Shown here one piece after another: positions 16,236 through 23,758 of a stretch of 64,000 bases of DNA. Source of the stretch: Anaerolineae bacterium (GTDB lineage: Bacteria > Chloroflexota > Anaerolineae > Anaerolineales > Anaerolineaceae); NCBI GenBank assembly GCA_013178095.1, contig JABLXK010000002.1:186001-250000 (forward strand). Direction: 5' to 3'. Within the stretch, counting starts at the first letter, position 1, and the number at the start of each line of letters is the position of its first letter. The notes beneath the pieces were generated by a model, which saw only the letters and a list, made by a program, of their open reading frames with translations, searched no databases and was not told the origin of the DNA. A program made the translations under genes and the position numbers.

Positions 16236-18560
16236 TTGGAAGCTTACTGCATGAAGTGCAAGGAAAAAAGGGAAATTCAAAATCCAACCCCAGGCTTCAA
16301 TTCACGAGGAACTCCGGTCACAACCGGCACCTGCGGGGTTTGCGGTACGAAGCTATTTCGTATGGGCGCAACCCCCGCACACGAAGGCCTTACACCCCCC
16401 GAGCATGTTAAAAGCGGCAAACGATCCACACCACCTGCTGAACGCAAAGGGAAGATGGTGATTGTCGAATCTCCTGCCAAAGCGCGCACTGTTGGGAACT
16501 TCCTTGGAAAAGGCTATATCGTCAAAGCTTCGGTTGGGCACGTGCGCGACTTGCTGCGGTCTCAATTATCCGTGGATATAGAAAACAATTTTGAACCCAA
16601 GTACCGAGTACCCAATGAAAAACGGCCGATTGTGAAAGAATTAAAAACCGACGCTCAAAAAGTGGAAGAGATCTACCTGGCGACTGATCCTGACCGCGAA
16701 GGTGAGGCGATTGCCTGGCATTTATTGGAAGCAGCGGAACTGGATGGTCAGCGCGTCAAGCGCGTAGTCTTCCATGAAATCACCAAGCCGGCAATTGCTG
16801 AAGCGTTTGCCAATCCCCGCCAAATTGATGGAAACCTGGTGGACGCGCAGCAGGCGCGGCGTATTCTGGATCGCCTGGTCGGATATAACCTGACACCCCT
16901 GTTATGGGAAAAAGTGCGCGGGCGCCTTTCCGCCGGACGCGTACAATCGGTGACCTTGCGATTGATTGTTGAACGCGAACGGGAAATTGAGGCTTTTGTT
17001 CCCGAGGAATATTGGACTATTGACGGCGAATTCAAACCGGAGAACCACAAGACCACTTTCACCGCCCGGCTGGTCCGCATCGACGACCAGGAACCTAAAC
17101 TGCCCAGCAAAGAAGCGATCGAGGAGCTGCTAAAGGATTTACAGACATCATCGTACAATGTCTCAAAGATCAAGCGGGGAACCCGCAAACGCAAGCCCTT
17201 TGCACCCTTCACAACCAGCACGATGCAGCAGCAGGCATCCCGCCAATTGGGTTTCACCGCCAAGCGCACCATGCGCATTGCCCAACAGCTTTATGAGGGC
17301 ATCGACATCGGGGAAGGCGGCGCAACCGGTTTGATCACGTACATGCGCACAGATTCCACCAATATTTCCCCGATTGCGATCGAAGAGGTGCGCCGTTATA
17401 TCAAAGAGGTTCACGGAAGTCAGTTTTTACCGGAAACCGAGAATAAGCATCAAACCAAAGCCATGAAAGCGCAAGAAGCGCATGAGGCAGTCAGGCCTAC
17501 ATCCGTAATGCGCGTGCCTGAAAATCTGAAAGCTTATCTAACACCGGAACAATTCAAACTGTATCAATTAATCTGGCGGCGTTTCGTCGCATCTCAGATG
17601 GAAGCGGCAGTATATGAAACCCTCTCAATCGAGGTGGCCGGAAAAGGAAGCGTGCATAGCTCGCTTTTCAGGGCATCCGGCTCTCAATTGCAATTTCCGG
17701 GTTTTCTGGTCGTTTATGAAGAAGCGCGTGACGAGGATGCAGAGGGGGAAGAAAACAAGGAATTAAAAATTCCCGAAGACTTGGTTGAAGGGCAGCACGT
17801 GAAACTAATCAAGCTCAACCCCGAGCAGCATTTCACGCAACCACCGCCTCGCTTTACGGAAGCGTCGCTGGTGCAAACCCTGGAAGAATTGGGTATCGGC
17901 CGTCCTTCCACTTATGCGCCAATCATCTCCACCATCCAGGCGCGCGGCTACGTTGAACGCGACGGAAAACGGCTGATCCCGACAGAAACCGGATTCACGG
18001 TAAACGATCTTTTGGTGGAGTATTTCCCCGAAGTGCTGGGAGTTCATTTCACAGCTCACATGGAAGAAGACCTGGATGAAATTGCCGGCGGTGAGAAGAA
18101 TTGGCGGAATGTGATCGGGGAGTTCTACCAGAATTTTGAGCCGCAATTAAAACACGCACAAGCTGAGATGCCAGAAACCAAGGTGGAACCCGAAAAAATC
18201 GGCAAGCTGTGTCCGCAGTGCGGACACGACCTGGTGATCAAATGGGGCCGGTATGGAAAATTCATCAGTTGCAGCGATTACCCCAATTGTAAATATACCG
18301 AACCATATCTCGAGAAGATCGGCGTTAAATGCCCCAAATGCGGCGGAGAGATTGTAGTAAGAAAATCCCGCAAAGGCAGGATATTTTACGGATGCGAGAA
18401 CTACCCCAATTGTGACTTTACCTCCTGGAAACAGCCGGTGAACATTCCCTGTCCGGCTTGTTCCGGTTTGCTAACCGTCAAGAACAAGAATGAATTCCAG
18501 TGCCTGAATTGCGAAGAAACCTTCCTGATCAGTAATCTAACCCAGGAAGAAACGGCATAG
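16236..18560 (+). CDS. topA: DNA topoisomerase I with N-terminal DUF5679 zinc ribbon
   Basis: TopA (774 aa) relaxes negative supercoils. The first about 45 residues (Cys5, Cys8, Cys33, Cys36 in CMKC and CGVCGTKLFRMG) match the small DUF5679 zinc-ribbon family; a linker of about 27 residues follows. The Toprim domain starts at KMVIVESPAKARTVG (Glu78), with TDPDREGEAIAWH. The active-site tyrosine is Tyr369 in ITYMRTDSTNIS. Three C-terminal zinc modules follow (CPQC...CSDYPNC, CPKC...CENYPNC, CPAC...CLNC). The start is TTG at 16236, supported by AGGAG at 16225-16229; no ATG upstream is in frame. It follows manC by 9 nt. Confidence 0.96.
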   Translation: MEAYCMKCKEKREIQNPTPGFNSRGTPVTTGTCGVCGTKLFRMGATPAHEGLTPPEHVKSGKRSTPPAERKGKMVIVESPAKARTVGNFLGKGYIVKASVGHVRDLLRSQLSVDIENNFEPKYRVPNEKRPIVKELKTDAQKVEEIYLATDPDREGEAIAWHLLEAAELDGQRVKRVVFHEITKPAIAEAFANPRQIDGNLVDAQQARRILDRLVGYNLTPLLWEKVRGRLSAGRVQSVTLRLIVEREREIEAFVPEEYWTIDGEFKPENHKTTFTARLVRIDDQEPKLPSKEAIEELLKDLQTSSYNVSKIKRGTRKRKPFAPFTTSTMQQQASRQLGFTAKRTMRIAQQLYEGIDIGEGGATGLITYMRTDSTNISPIAIEEVRRYIKEVHGSQFLPETENKHQTKAMKAQEAHEAVRPTSVMRVPENLKAYLTPEQFKLYQLIWRRFVASQMEAAVYETLSIEVAGKGSVHSSLFRASGSQLQFPGFLVVYEEARDEDAEGEENKELKIPEDLVEGQHVKLIKLNPEQHFTQPPPRFTEASLVQTLEELGIGRPSTYAPIISTIQARGYVERDGKRLIPTETGFTVNDLLVEYFPEVLGVHFTAHMEEDLDEIAGGEKNWRNVIGEFYQNFEPQLKHAQAEMPETKVEPEKIGKLCPQCGHDLVIKWGRYGKFISCSDYPNCKYTEPYLEKIGVKCPKCGGEIVVRKSRKGRIFYGCENYPNCDFTSWKQPVNIPCPACSGLLTVKNKNEFQCLNCEETFLISNLTQEETA

Positions 18561-18613
18561 AACTTGCATTAATAATTTCAACTAATAATTGGTTAATTGC
18601 AGGAGAGGTTACT

Positions 18614-19663
18614 ATGGAAAAGATAAAAGAGTTATTACGCAAACCGATTGTTTTGCCCGTGGCGGCTTTGATCATCGGGATTATCCTCGGATTGGTCGTG
18701 CTTGGCTGGGGTATCTGGCCTTTGGAATGGGTGGATGCATCTCCTGCCGACCTCCAGGTGGATTTCCAACGCGATTATCTTTGCATGACGATCGATTCCT
18801 ATATCAAGAACCAGGATTTAGGATTGGTACAGCTGCGCTGGAATAGTCTGGGCGAAAACGCGTCCGCGGTTCTCGATTCATTGACTCCCGCGGCATGTGG
18901 CTTTGGGTCTTCTAAGGAAATCGAGGCTTTCAAAGGTATTGTCAATTACCAACCCCAAGCCCTGAACGGCAATGGGACAAGCGAATTGTTCACTCAAGAG
19001 GAACCTGTTGTTATCAGCCCGGCTCCGGAACCCGAATCCACTTTCTCAATCTTGCCTTTATTGATCCTTGTGGTCCTGACGCTGGCAGTTGGCGGGGTCT
19101 TCATCTTCTTGGTGAAACGCAGAGGCAGTAAACCTGCCGGCGGCAACCGCACGTCCCGACCTGCTCGAGCAACGGCTCCGATCAACAAGAGTCAGGTGAG
19201 CATGGCTCCCTCCATGCAAGCAGCTCCTAAAAAGGAACCGGCTTTGGCCCAATTCATGACCACCTACCGGCAGGGTGACGACCTGTATGATGATTCTTTC
19301 AGCATCGATTCCGTAAACGGCGAGTTCCTGGGAGAATGCGGAGTAGGCATTGCTGAAACCATCGGTGTGGGCGAACCCAAGAAGGTGACTGCCCTGGAAG
19401 TGTGGTTGTTTGACAAAAATGATATCCAGACGGTCACCAAAATCCTGATGAGCGAGCATGCCAGCAAAGATGCGGCCATCCGCCAGCGGCTGACCTCAAA
19501 AGGCGAACCGGTCCAGGTCGAACCCGGCATGACTTTCCTGATGGAAACGGCCACACTGCAACTGGAAGCCAAAGTGATCGATATGGTATACGCCCGCGGT
19601 CCGCTTCCCGAAAACAGCTACTTCTCGCGCTTGACCATGGAAATCTCTGTTTGGGCGAAATAA
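18614..19663 (+). CDS. Uncharacterised two-TM protein with cytosolic C-terminal domain
   Basis: I do not recognise a named family. The 349-residue protein has TM1 (about 13-33), an extracellular segment (34-140) with cysteines at about 57 and 96, TM2 (about 143-167) followed by KRRGSK, a disordered Ser/Pro/Ala linker (about 170-205) and a compact C-terminal domain (about 210-349). That domain includes DDSFSIDSVNGEFLGECGVGIAE, ALEVWLFDKNDIQTVTKILMSEHA and YFSRLTMEISVWAK. By the positive-inside rule the C-terminal domain is cytosolic. GCAGGAGAGG precedes the ATG. It may be cotranscribed with topA (53-nt gap). Function is unknown. Confidence 0.75.
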   Translation: MEKIKELLRKPIVLPVAALIIGIILGLVVLGWGIWPLEWVDASPADLQVDFQRDYLCMTIDSYIKNQDLGLVQLRWNSLGENASAVLDSLTPAACGFGSSKEIEAFKGIVNYQPQALNGNGTSELFTQEEPVVISPAPEPESTFSILPLLILVVLTLAVGGVFIFLVKRRGSKPAGGNRTSRPARATAPINKSQVSMAPSMQAAPKKEPALAQFMTTYRQGDDLYDDSFSIDSVNGEFLGECGVGIAETIGVGEPKKVTALEVWLFDKNDIQTVTKILMSEHASKDAAIRQRLTSKGEPVQVEPGMTFLMETATLQLEAKVIDMVYARGPLPENSYFSRLTMEISVWAK

Positions 19664-19680
19664 TTGCCCCACTCTATGCA

Positions 19681-19712
19681 AAAAAAATGAGCCCGGTTGA
19701 TCCGGGCTCATT
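19681..19712 (-). terminator. Intrinsic terminator downstream of greA
   Basis: On the minus strand the 11-bp stem formed by 19702-19712 and 19686-19696 (5-nt loop) is followed by a run of seven T (complement of 19681-19687). It may also end the converging plus-strand gene less efficiently. Confidence 0.85.
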
Positions 19713-19761
19713 GCGTGTTATTGATAATAGGGATCAGATTGGCGGTGAAGCACACAGCAGT

Positions 19762-20229
19762 CTATTTAATTTTGATGATTTTAAAATTGGTATCGCCAGC
19801 CGGCGTCACAACCCGGACGATCTCTCCCACCCGATGTTTGATCAGAGCTTTACCGATTGGGGATTCATAAGAGATCTTTCCCTGATCGGGATCGGCTTCT
19901 TTTGATCCGACAATGAAAAATGTTTCCTCATCGTCATATCCTTCTTCACGGACCACAACTTCAGAACCAATTTCGACTTGGTCCCCGCTGCTCTTCTCTT
20001 CGATCACGACCACATTTTTGAGGATGTGCTCCAATTCAAGGATGCGGCCCTCCATGAAAGCCTGGTCTTCCTTGGCGCTTGAGTAATCCGCATTCTCGGA
20101 AAGGTCGCCCATCTCGATCGCAGAGCGCAGTCTTTGTGCGATTTCAGGCCTTTTTTTCGTGATTAAATATTCCAGCTCGGTCTTTACTTTCTCAATACCC
20201 TCGGCGGTTAGGTAGATAACATTATCCAT
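19762..20229 (-). CDS. greA: Transcription elongation factor GreA
   Basis: GreA (155 aa) rescues backtracked RNA polymerase by stimulating transcript cleavage. The N-terminal antiparallel coiled coil (about 1-75) carries EGIEKVKTELEYLITKKRPEIAQRLRSA, MGDLSENADYSSAKEDQAF (acidic tip Asp and Glu) and RILELEHIL. The C-terminal FKBP-like domain contains GSEVVVREE, FFIVGSKEADP, ISYESPIGKALI and GDTNFKIIKI. Length and motifs are normal. It follows isopentenyl phosphate kinase by 53 nt on the same strand and ends in a strong terminator. Confidence 0.97.
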   Translation of the reverse strand: MDNVIYLTAEGIEKVKTELEYLITKKRPEIAQRLRSAIEMGDLSENADYSSAKEDQAFMEGRILELEHILKNVVVIEEKSSGDQVEIGSEVVVREEGYDDEETFFIVGSKEADPDQGKISYESPIGKALIKHRVGEIVRVVTPAGDTNFKIIKIK

Positions 20230-20282
20230 AATTCGTTTTGGTCCATCTCTGTAATGATTGCTGATTTTACTATAAAGTGGAT

Positions 20283-21074
20283 TCAGGATTGAATGCGCGT
20301 TCCCAATGATGCACCAGTCAGCATTTTGTATATGTTGCCAGGCTCCTCGCCGGAAAAAATTTGCGCTTGAATTTGCGGGTAGGCGGTGACCACTTCCAGC
20401 ATCAATTGGACTTTGGCTGCCATACCACCGGTAACATCCACGGAAGCGGAAGCGCCCACGCCGACCCGACCGGAACGGAAACTGGCGGCGTCGATAACCG
20501 GAATAATCTCGCTAACATTGGGATAATCCCGCCAAACGCCTGCTTCTTTGCCGGCCAACAGGATTCTATCCGGTTGAACGATTGGCAGCAATTGGGTGAA
20601 TAAATCCTCTGTGGAGAAAATGATTCCCCCCAGACTCTTATCGAATATAACGTCGCCAAATATGATGGGCATCAGCTCATTTTCCAACGCGGATTGAATA
20701 GGCTTTGTATTCCATTCAACAATTTTGCGATTCTCTGTAAACACGGAGGCGGATGCGGGCAGCGAAATCACCGGTAATCCTGCCTGGCTGAATTCCTCGA
20801 CAATGATCTGGTTCAGCGCGCGGGCGGCATTCCAAACTTTTTGAAATCCCTGCCATTCCGCGGAATTAGTCACGCGTTCCCGAGTGCCGTAATCTTTGGC
20901 AGCAAAATGCCCAAACGATCCGGACCCATGCCCCAGCAGGATTCGCAAATCGCTTTGTTCCTGCCAGGCAGCATTGATTTCTCCGGCGATGCGAGCGATG
21001 ACTGTTTTCCGCGCGGTATAAGGTTTATCCTTGTCCGTGATCAGCGAACCGCCTAATTTTAAGAATATCAACAT
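20283..21074 (-). CDS. Isopentenyl phosphate kinase
   Basis: About 263 aa, amino acid kinase fold. IPK phosphorylates isopentenyl phosphate to isopentenyl diphosphate, the last step of the alternative mevalonate pathway. Diagnostic features are MLIFLKLGGSLITDK at the start and GHGSGSFGHFAAKDYG at about 50-65, where the His after SGSFG is the IPK-specific catalytic residue. FGDVIFD, the EAGVWRDYP segment and VDVTGGMAAKV follow. The frame is open to 21203, but the extension overlaps the mevalonate kinase gene and is Arg-rich and unlike the family. ATG at 21074 or 21077 is preferred; both lie just after the preceding TAG. Location beside mevalonate kinase strongly supports the call. Confidence 0.9.
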   Translation of the reverse strand: MLIFLKLGGSLITDKDKPYTARKTVIARIAGEINAAWQEQSDLRILLGHGSGSFGHFAAKDYGTRERVTNSAEWQGFQKVWNAARALNQIIVEEFSQAGLPVISLPASASVFTENRKIVEWNTKPIQSALENELMPIIFGDVIFDKSLGGIIFSTEDLFTQLLPIVQPDRILLAGKEAGVWRDYPNVSEIIPVIDAASFRSGRVGVGASASVDVTGGMAAKVQLMLEVVTAYPQIQAQIFSGEEPGNIYKMLTGASLGTRIQS

Positions 21075-21082
21075 CATCCCGC

Positions 21083-22024
21083 CTATTTTACTTCGGTTGA
21101 AATAGCTTGAACGGCTCCGGCTGCCAGGAACGCTTTTTGCAGAGATTCTGCCCGCTCGGGGGTGGTCAGCGCAACCATATTTCCGCCTTTGCCGCTGCCG
21201 CATAACTTGGCTCCCAGCGCACCAGCCTTCCGGGCGGTATCCACCAGTCGATCCAATTCAGGGCAGGATACTCCCAATTGCTGCAATAGGGCGTGATTTT
21301 CGTTCATCAAGCTGCCGATCGCTTCAAGATCCATTTGAACCAATTTCTCTCTGGCTTTTAATGCGATTTGTCCAATTTCGGACAACAGCGCGTCGATTCT
21401 TTCAGGTTCGCACTCGCGTTTAGATCGTACTTCCCCAACTACCTCACGGGTCAGTGAATGGATCCCGGTGTTGGCTAGCACGATTGTCAACGGCGATTTA
21501 AGAGACAGAAATTCAATTGACTGATTCTTTACAAAGAAAATCGCCTGGTTGAAGGCGATCACGCTATTATCGATTCCTGAAGGATTGCCATGTTGGATCT
21601 TTTCCATCTCAAAAGCCAATTCGCTAATGCGTTGAGGAGGAAGGTTGAAACCCAGGAATTGACTTACGCCGCGAATCAGCGCAACCGCAAGCGCGGCGCT
21701 CGATCCCAAACCCGAAGCAACAGGAATGGTCGAAGAAATGAGGAGCTCGGCTGCGGGAAGCTGTCTCACGTTCAATTCGGAAGCTGTGAATTGGATGATC
21801 TTCCTCACAGGATCAGATTCAGGCAATTCGGATAATAACGCAGTCATTCCGGTATCCTTATTTCGGATCATCCACGTGCCTTGCGGTTGATCGGGTTTCG
21901 CCAAAAAACTGACCTTCAGGCTCAATGAATTGAGCGGAACAGCAATGGCCGGAAAGCCATAGACCGCCGCATGTTCGCCGAACAAAATTGTTTTTGCGGG
22001 AGCTTGGCTGATAAATACAGGCAT
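21083..22024 (-). CDS. mvk: Mevalonate kinase
   Basis: A 313-residue GHMP kinase that makes 5-phosphomevalonate. The N-terminus SQAPAKTILFGEHAAVYGFPA is typical. The ATP-binding loop is IPVASGLGSSAALAVAL, and the catalytic Asp lies in NPSGIDNSVIAFNQAIFF. The C-terminal motif is LGAKLCGSGKGGNMVAL. The ATG at 22024 gives the family length; an upstream in-frame ATG at 22063 would add 13 residues overlapping the preceding prenyltransferase gene and is less likely. It sits 10 nt after that gene and 8 nt before isopentenyl phosphate kinase, forming an isoprenoid operon. Phosphomevalonate decarboxylase or kinase is not in the window. Confidence 0.92.
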   Translation of the reverse strand: MPVFISQAPAKTILFGEHAAVYGFPAIAVPLNSLSLKVSFLAKPDQPQGTWMIRNKDTGMTALLSELPESDPVRKIIQFTASELNVRQLPAAELLISSTIPVASGLGSSAALAVALIRGVSQFLGFNLPPQRISELAFEMEKIQHGNPSGIDNSVIAFNQAIFFVKNQSIEFLSLKSPLTIVLANTGIHSLTREVVGEVRSKRECEPERIDALLSEIGQIALKAREKLVQMDLEAIGSLMNENHALLQQLGVSCPELDRLVDTARKAGALGAKLCGSGKGGNMVALTTPERAESLQKAFLAAGAVQAISTEVK

Positions 22025-22034
22025 GGTGTGTTGC

Positions 22035-22904
22035 TTATGACAGGTAGAAAATGACAATAACACTGATTCCCCAAAGGATCAGTGCGATCAGGAGCGGCCG
22101 ATCATTGATCACCAATTCTTCCGGTGCACCGCCGGAGTGCTTGACCTGCAACAGGAATAAATAACGAAACAATCCATACAGCACAAATGGAATGGTCAAC
22201 ATCATGGAATGATTAGCCGGCAGGTTGGGAGCGGAAAAAGTATATAAACTGTATGAAATGATGGTCGTGGCGGATACAATTGCGATTAATTGATCGAGAA
22301 ATGCCAGCGTATACCCATCGAAAACAGCGCGGTGCTGGTTGGCTTCGGCTGCCAACAGGTTGAGTTCCGCCCGGCGTTTGCCGAAACCGATAAACAGCGA
22401 CAACAACGTGGTCACCACATATAACCAGGGGGAGAACCGTTCTACCTGAATCAATGAAACCCCAGCGGCCACTCTCAGCACAAAACCGGCAGCGATGATC
22501 ATCACATCCAGGATCGGAACATGTTTCAGCCATTTAGAGTAAGCCAGATTCATCAACAGGTAAACAGTGCAAACATAAAAGAAATTAGAAGAAAGCTGCC
22601 AAGCCCAAAGCAGCGAACTGCCAGCCAGGATAATAGCGAGTAAAATTGCCAGAGGAACACTAATGCGGCCGGATGCTATCGCGCGGTTTTTCTTCACCGG
22701 ATGCATTTGGTCGGCTTGTATATCAAAAATATCATTCAGGACATAAACACTGCTGGATAAAAAGCAAAAAACGAATATACCGGCAACCGTGCGCTGGACA
22801 GCCGGAAGGTTGGTCAATTGACGGTCGAAAACCAGAGCCGCTAATACAAAACTGTTTTTCAACCATTGTTTAAGGCGCAAGCTTGAAATAATATCTTTGA
22901 GCAT
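22035..22904 (-). CDS. UbiA-family prenyltransferase, decaprenyl-phosphate phosphoribosyltransferase type
   Basis: A 289-residue polytopic enzyme with about eight or nine TM helices. The first Asp-rich motif is NDIFDIQADQMHPVKKNRAIASG (about 57-79; Asp58, Asp61, Asp65), the form seen in enzymes such as mycobacterial Rv3806c. These transfer phosphoribose from PRPP to a polyprenyl phosphate, the precursor of arabinosyl or related lipid donors. The second motif region is GFGKRRAEL. It leads the minus-strand unit with mevalonate kinase and isopentenyl phosphate kinase, so the operon both makes and uses polyprenyl units. A TATGAT box with TTGTTA 17 nt upstream ends 11 nt before ATG and no ribosome-binding site is visible. 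Confidence 0.88.
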   Translation of the reverse strand: MLKDIISSLRLKQWLKNSFVLAALVFDRQLTNLPAVQRTVAGIFVFCFLSSSVYVLNDIFDIQADQMHPVKKNRAIASGRISVPLAILLAIILAGSSLLWAWQLSSNFFYVCTVYLLMNLAYSKWLKHVPILDVMIIAAGFVLRVAAGVSLIQVERFSPWLYVVTTLLSLFIGFGKRRAELNLLAAEANQHRAVFDGYTLAFLDQLIAIVSATTIISYSLYTFSAPNLPANHSMMLTIPFVLYGLFRYLFLLQVKHSGGAPEELVINDRPLLIALILWGISVIVIFYLS

Positions 22905-22951
22905 TTCTGAATCTTATCATAAATAAAATAGCGATCGATAACAAGAAACGC

Positions 22952-23686
22952 ATGAAAAAAGTACGCCTGGATATTCTGTTGGTAGAAAAAGGACTGACCG
23001 AAAGCCGCAGCCTGGCAACTCGCATGATCATGGCCGGCGAAGTATTGGTCAACGGCCAACTCGCGGTCAAACCCGGCCAAATCGTGAATGCAGATGCGGA
23101 GATCAGTTTAAAAACCAAACCGCCATTTGTCTCCCGCGGTGGAGAGAAATTGCTGGCTGCCCTGACAGCATTCCGGTTAACTGATCTGGATGGTTTTGTA
23201 TGCGTGGACGTTGGCGCTTCAACCGGCGGTTTTACAGATTGCCTGTTGCAGCATGGGGCTGCCAGAATTTACGCCGTGGATGTGGGTTACGGACAATTGC
23301 ACGAGAAGCTGCGCAAGGATCCGCGGGTCATCAATATGGAAAGGACTAACGCCCGCAGCATTACTGCCTTTCCGGAAGCAATCGATCTGGTTACCGTCGA
23401 TGCGTCTTTCATATCATTAAAAGTATTATTACCCGTGATCCGGATTTGGGCTGCCGGTAACCCATTGCGCGTGATCGCTTTGGTTAAACCGCAATTCGAA
23501 GCCGGGCGGGAATTGGCTGCGAAGGGGAAGGGAGTTATCCGGGACGAGCAAGTGCGCGAGAAATTGGTTGCGGAAGTTCTGGATTTCGCGCAGCGTGAAG
23601 GCTTTATTCCGCAAGGGGTTCAATCATCACCGCTGACCGGGCCGAAAGGGAATCGTGAGTTCCTGATCAATCTAGCATTGAATTAA
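22952..23686 (+). CDS. TlyA-family RNA methyltransferase
   Basis: A 244-residue protein of the TlyA/hemolysin A family, 2'-O-methyltransferases of rRNA. An S4 RNA-binding domain is at about 1-60 (RLDILLVEKGLTESRSLATRMIMAGEVLVNG). The FtsJ-like Rossmann domain starts with PPFVSRGGEKLLAAL, then VCVDVGASTGGFTDCLL (SAM loop), YAVDVGYGQL, DLVTVDASFISL and ALVKPQFEAG. The catalytic Lys and acidic residues are present. It diverges from the UbiA-family gene with a 47-nt gap; lepA follows on the same strand. The historical hemolysin label should not be read as toxin activity. Confidence 0.92.
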   Translation: MKKVRLDILLVEKGLTESRSLATRMIMAGEVLVNGQLAVKPGQIVNADAEISLKTKPPFVSRGGEKLLAALTAFRLTDLDGFVCVDVGASTGGFTDCLLQHGAARIYAVDVGYGQLHEKLRKDPRVINMERTNARSITAFPEAIDLVTVDASFISLKVLLPVIRIWAAGNPLRVIALVKPQFEAGRELAAKGKGVIRDEQVREKLVAEVLDFAQREGFIPQGVQSSPLTGPKGNREFLINLALN

Positions 23687-23741
23687 GGCGATCTTTCATT
23701 GTCAATTACAATTAGTGAGATGGATAATACTGGATTTCGTG

Positions 23742-23747
23742 TATACT
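23742..23747 (+). promoter_or_regulatory. -10 box of lepA, near-leaderless geometry
   Basis: TATACT ends 11 nt before the lepA ATG at 23759, and no Shine-Dalgarno sequence lies in between. An alternative start upstream is TTGTCA (23699-23704) with GATAAT (23723-23728), spacer 18. Confidence 0.4.
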
Positions 23748-23758
23748 AATCGATTGCT

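Noticed and set aside
16748-17278. A 176-codon frame antisense to topA
   Set aside because: It lies wholly inside topA, is rich in Arg and Ser as expected for an antisense shadow, and has no ribosome-binding site.
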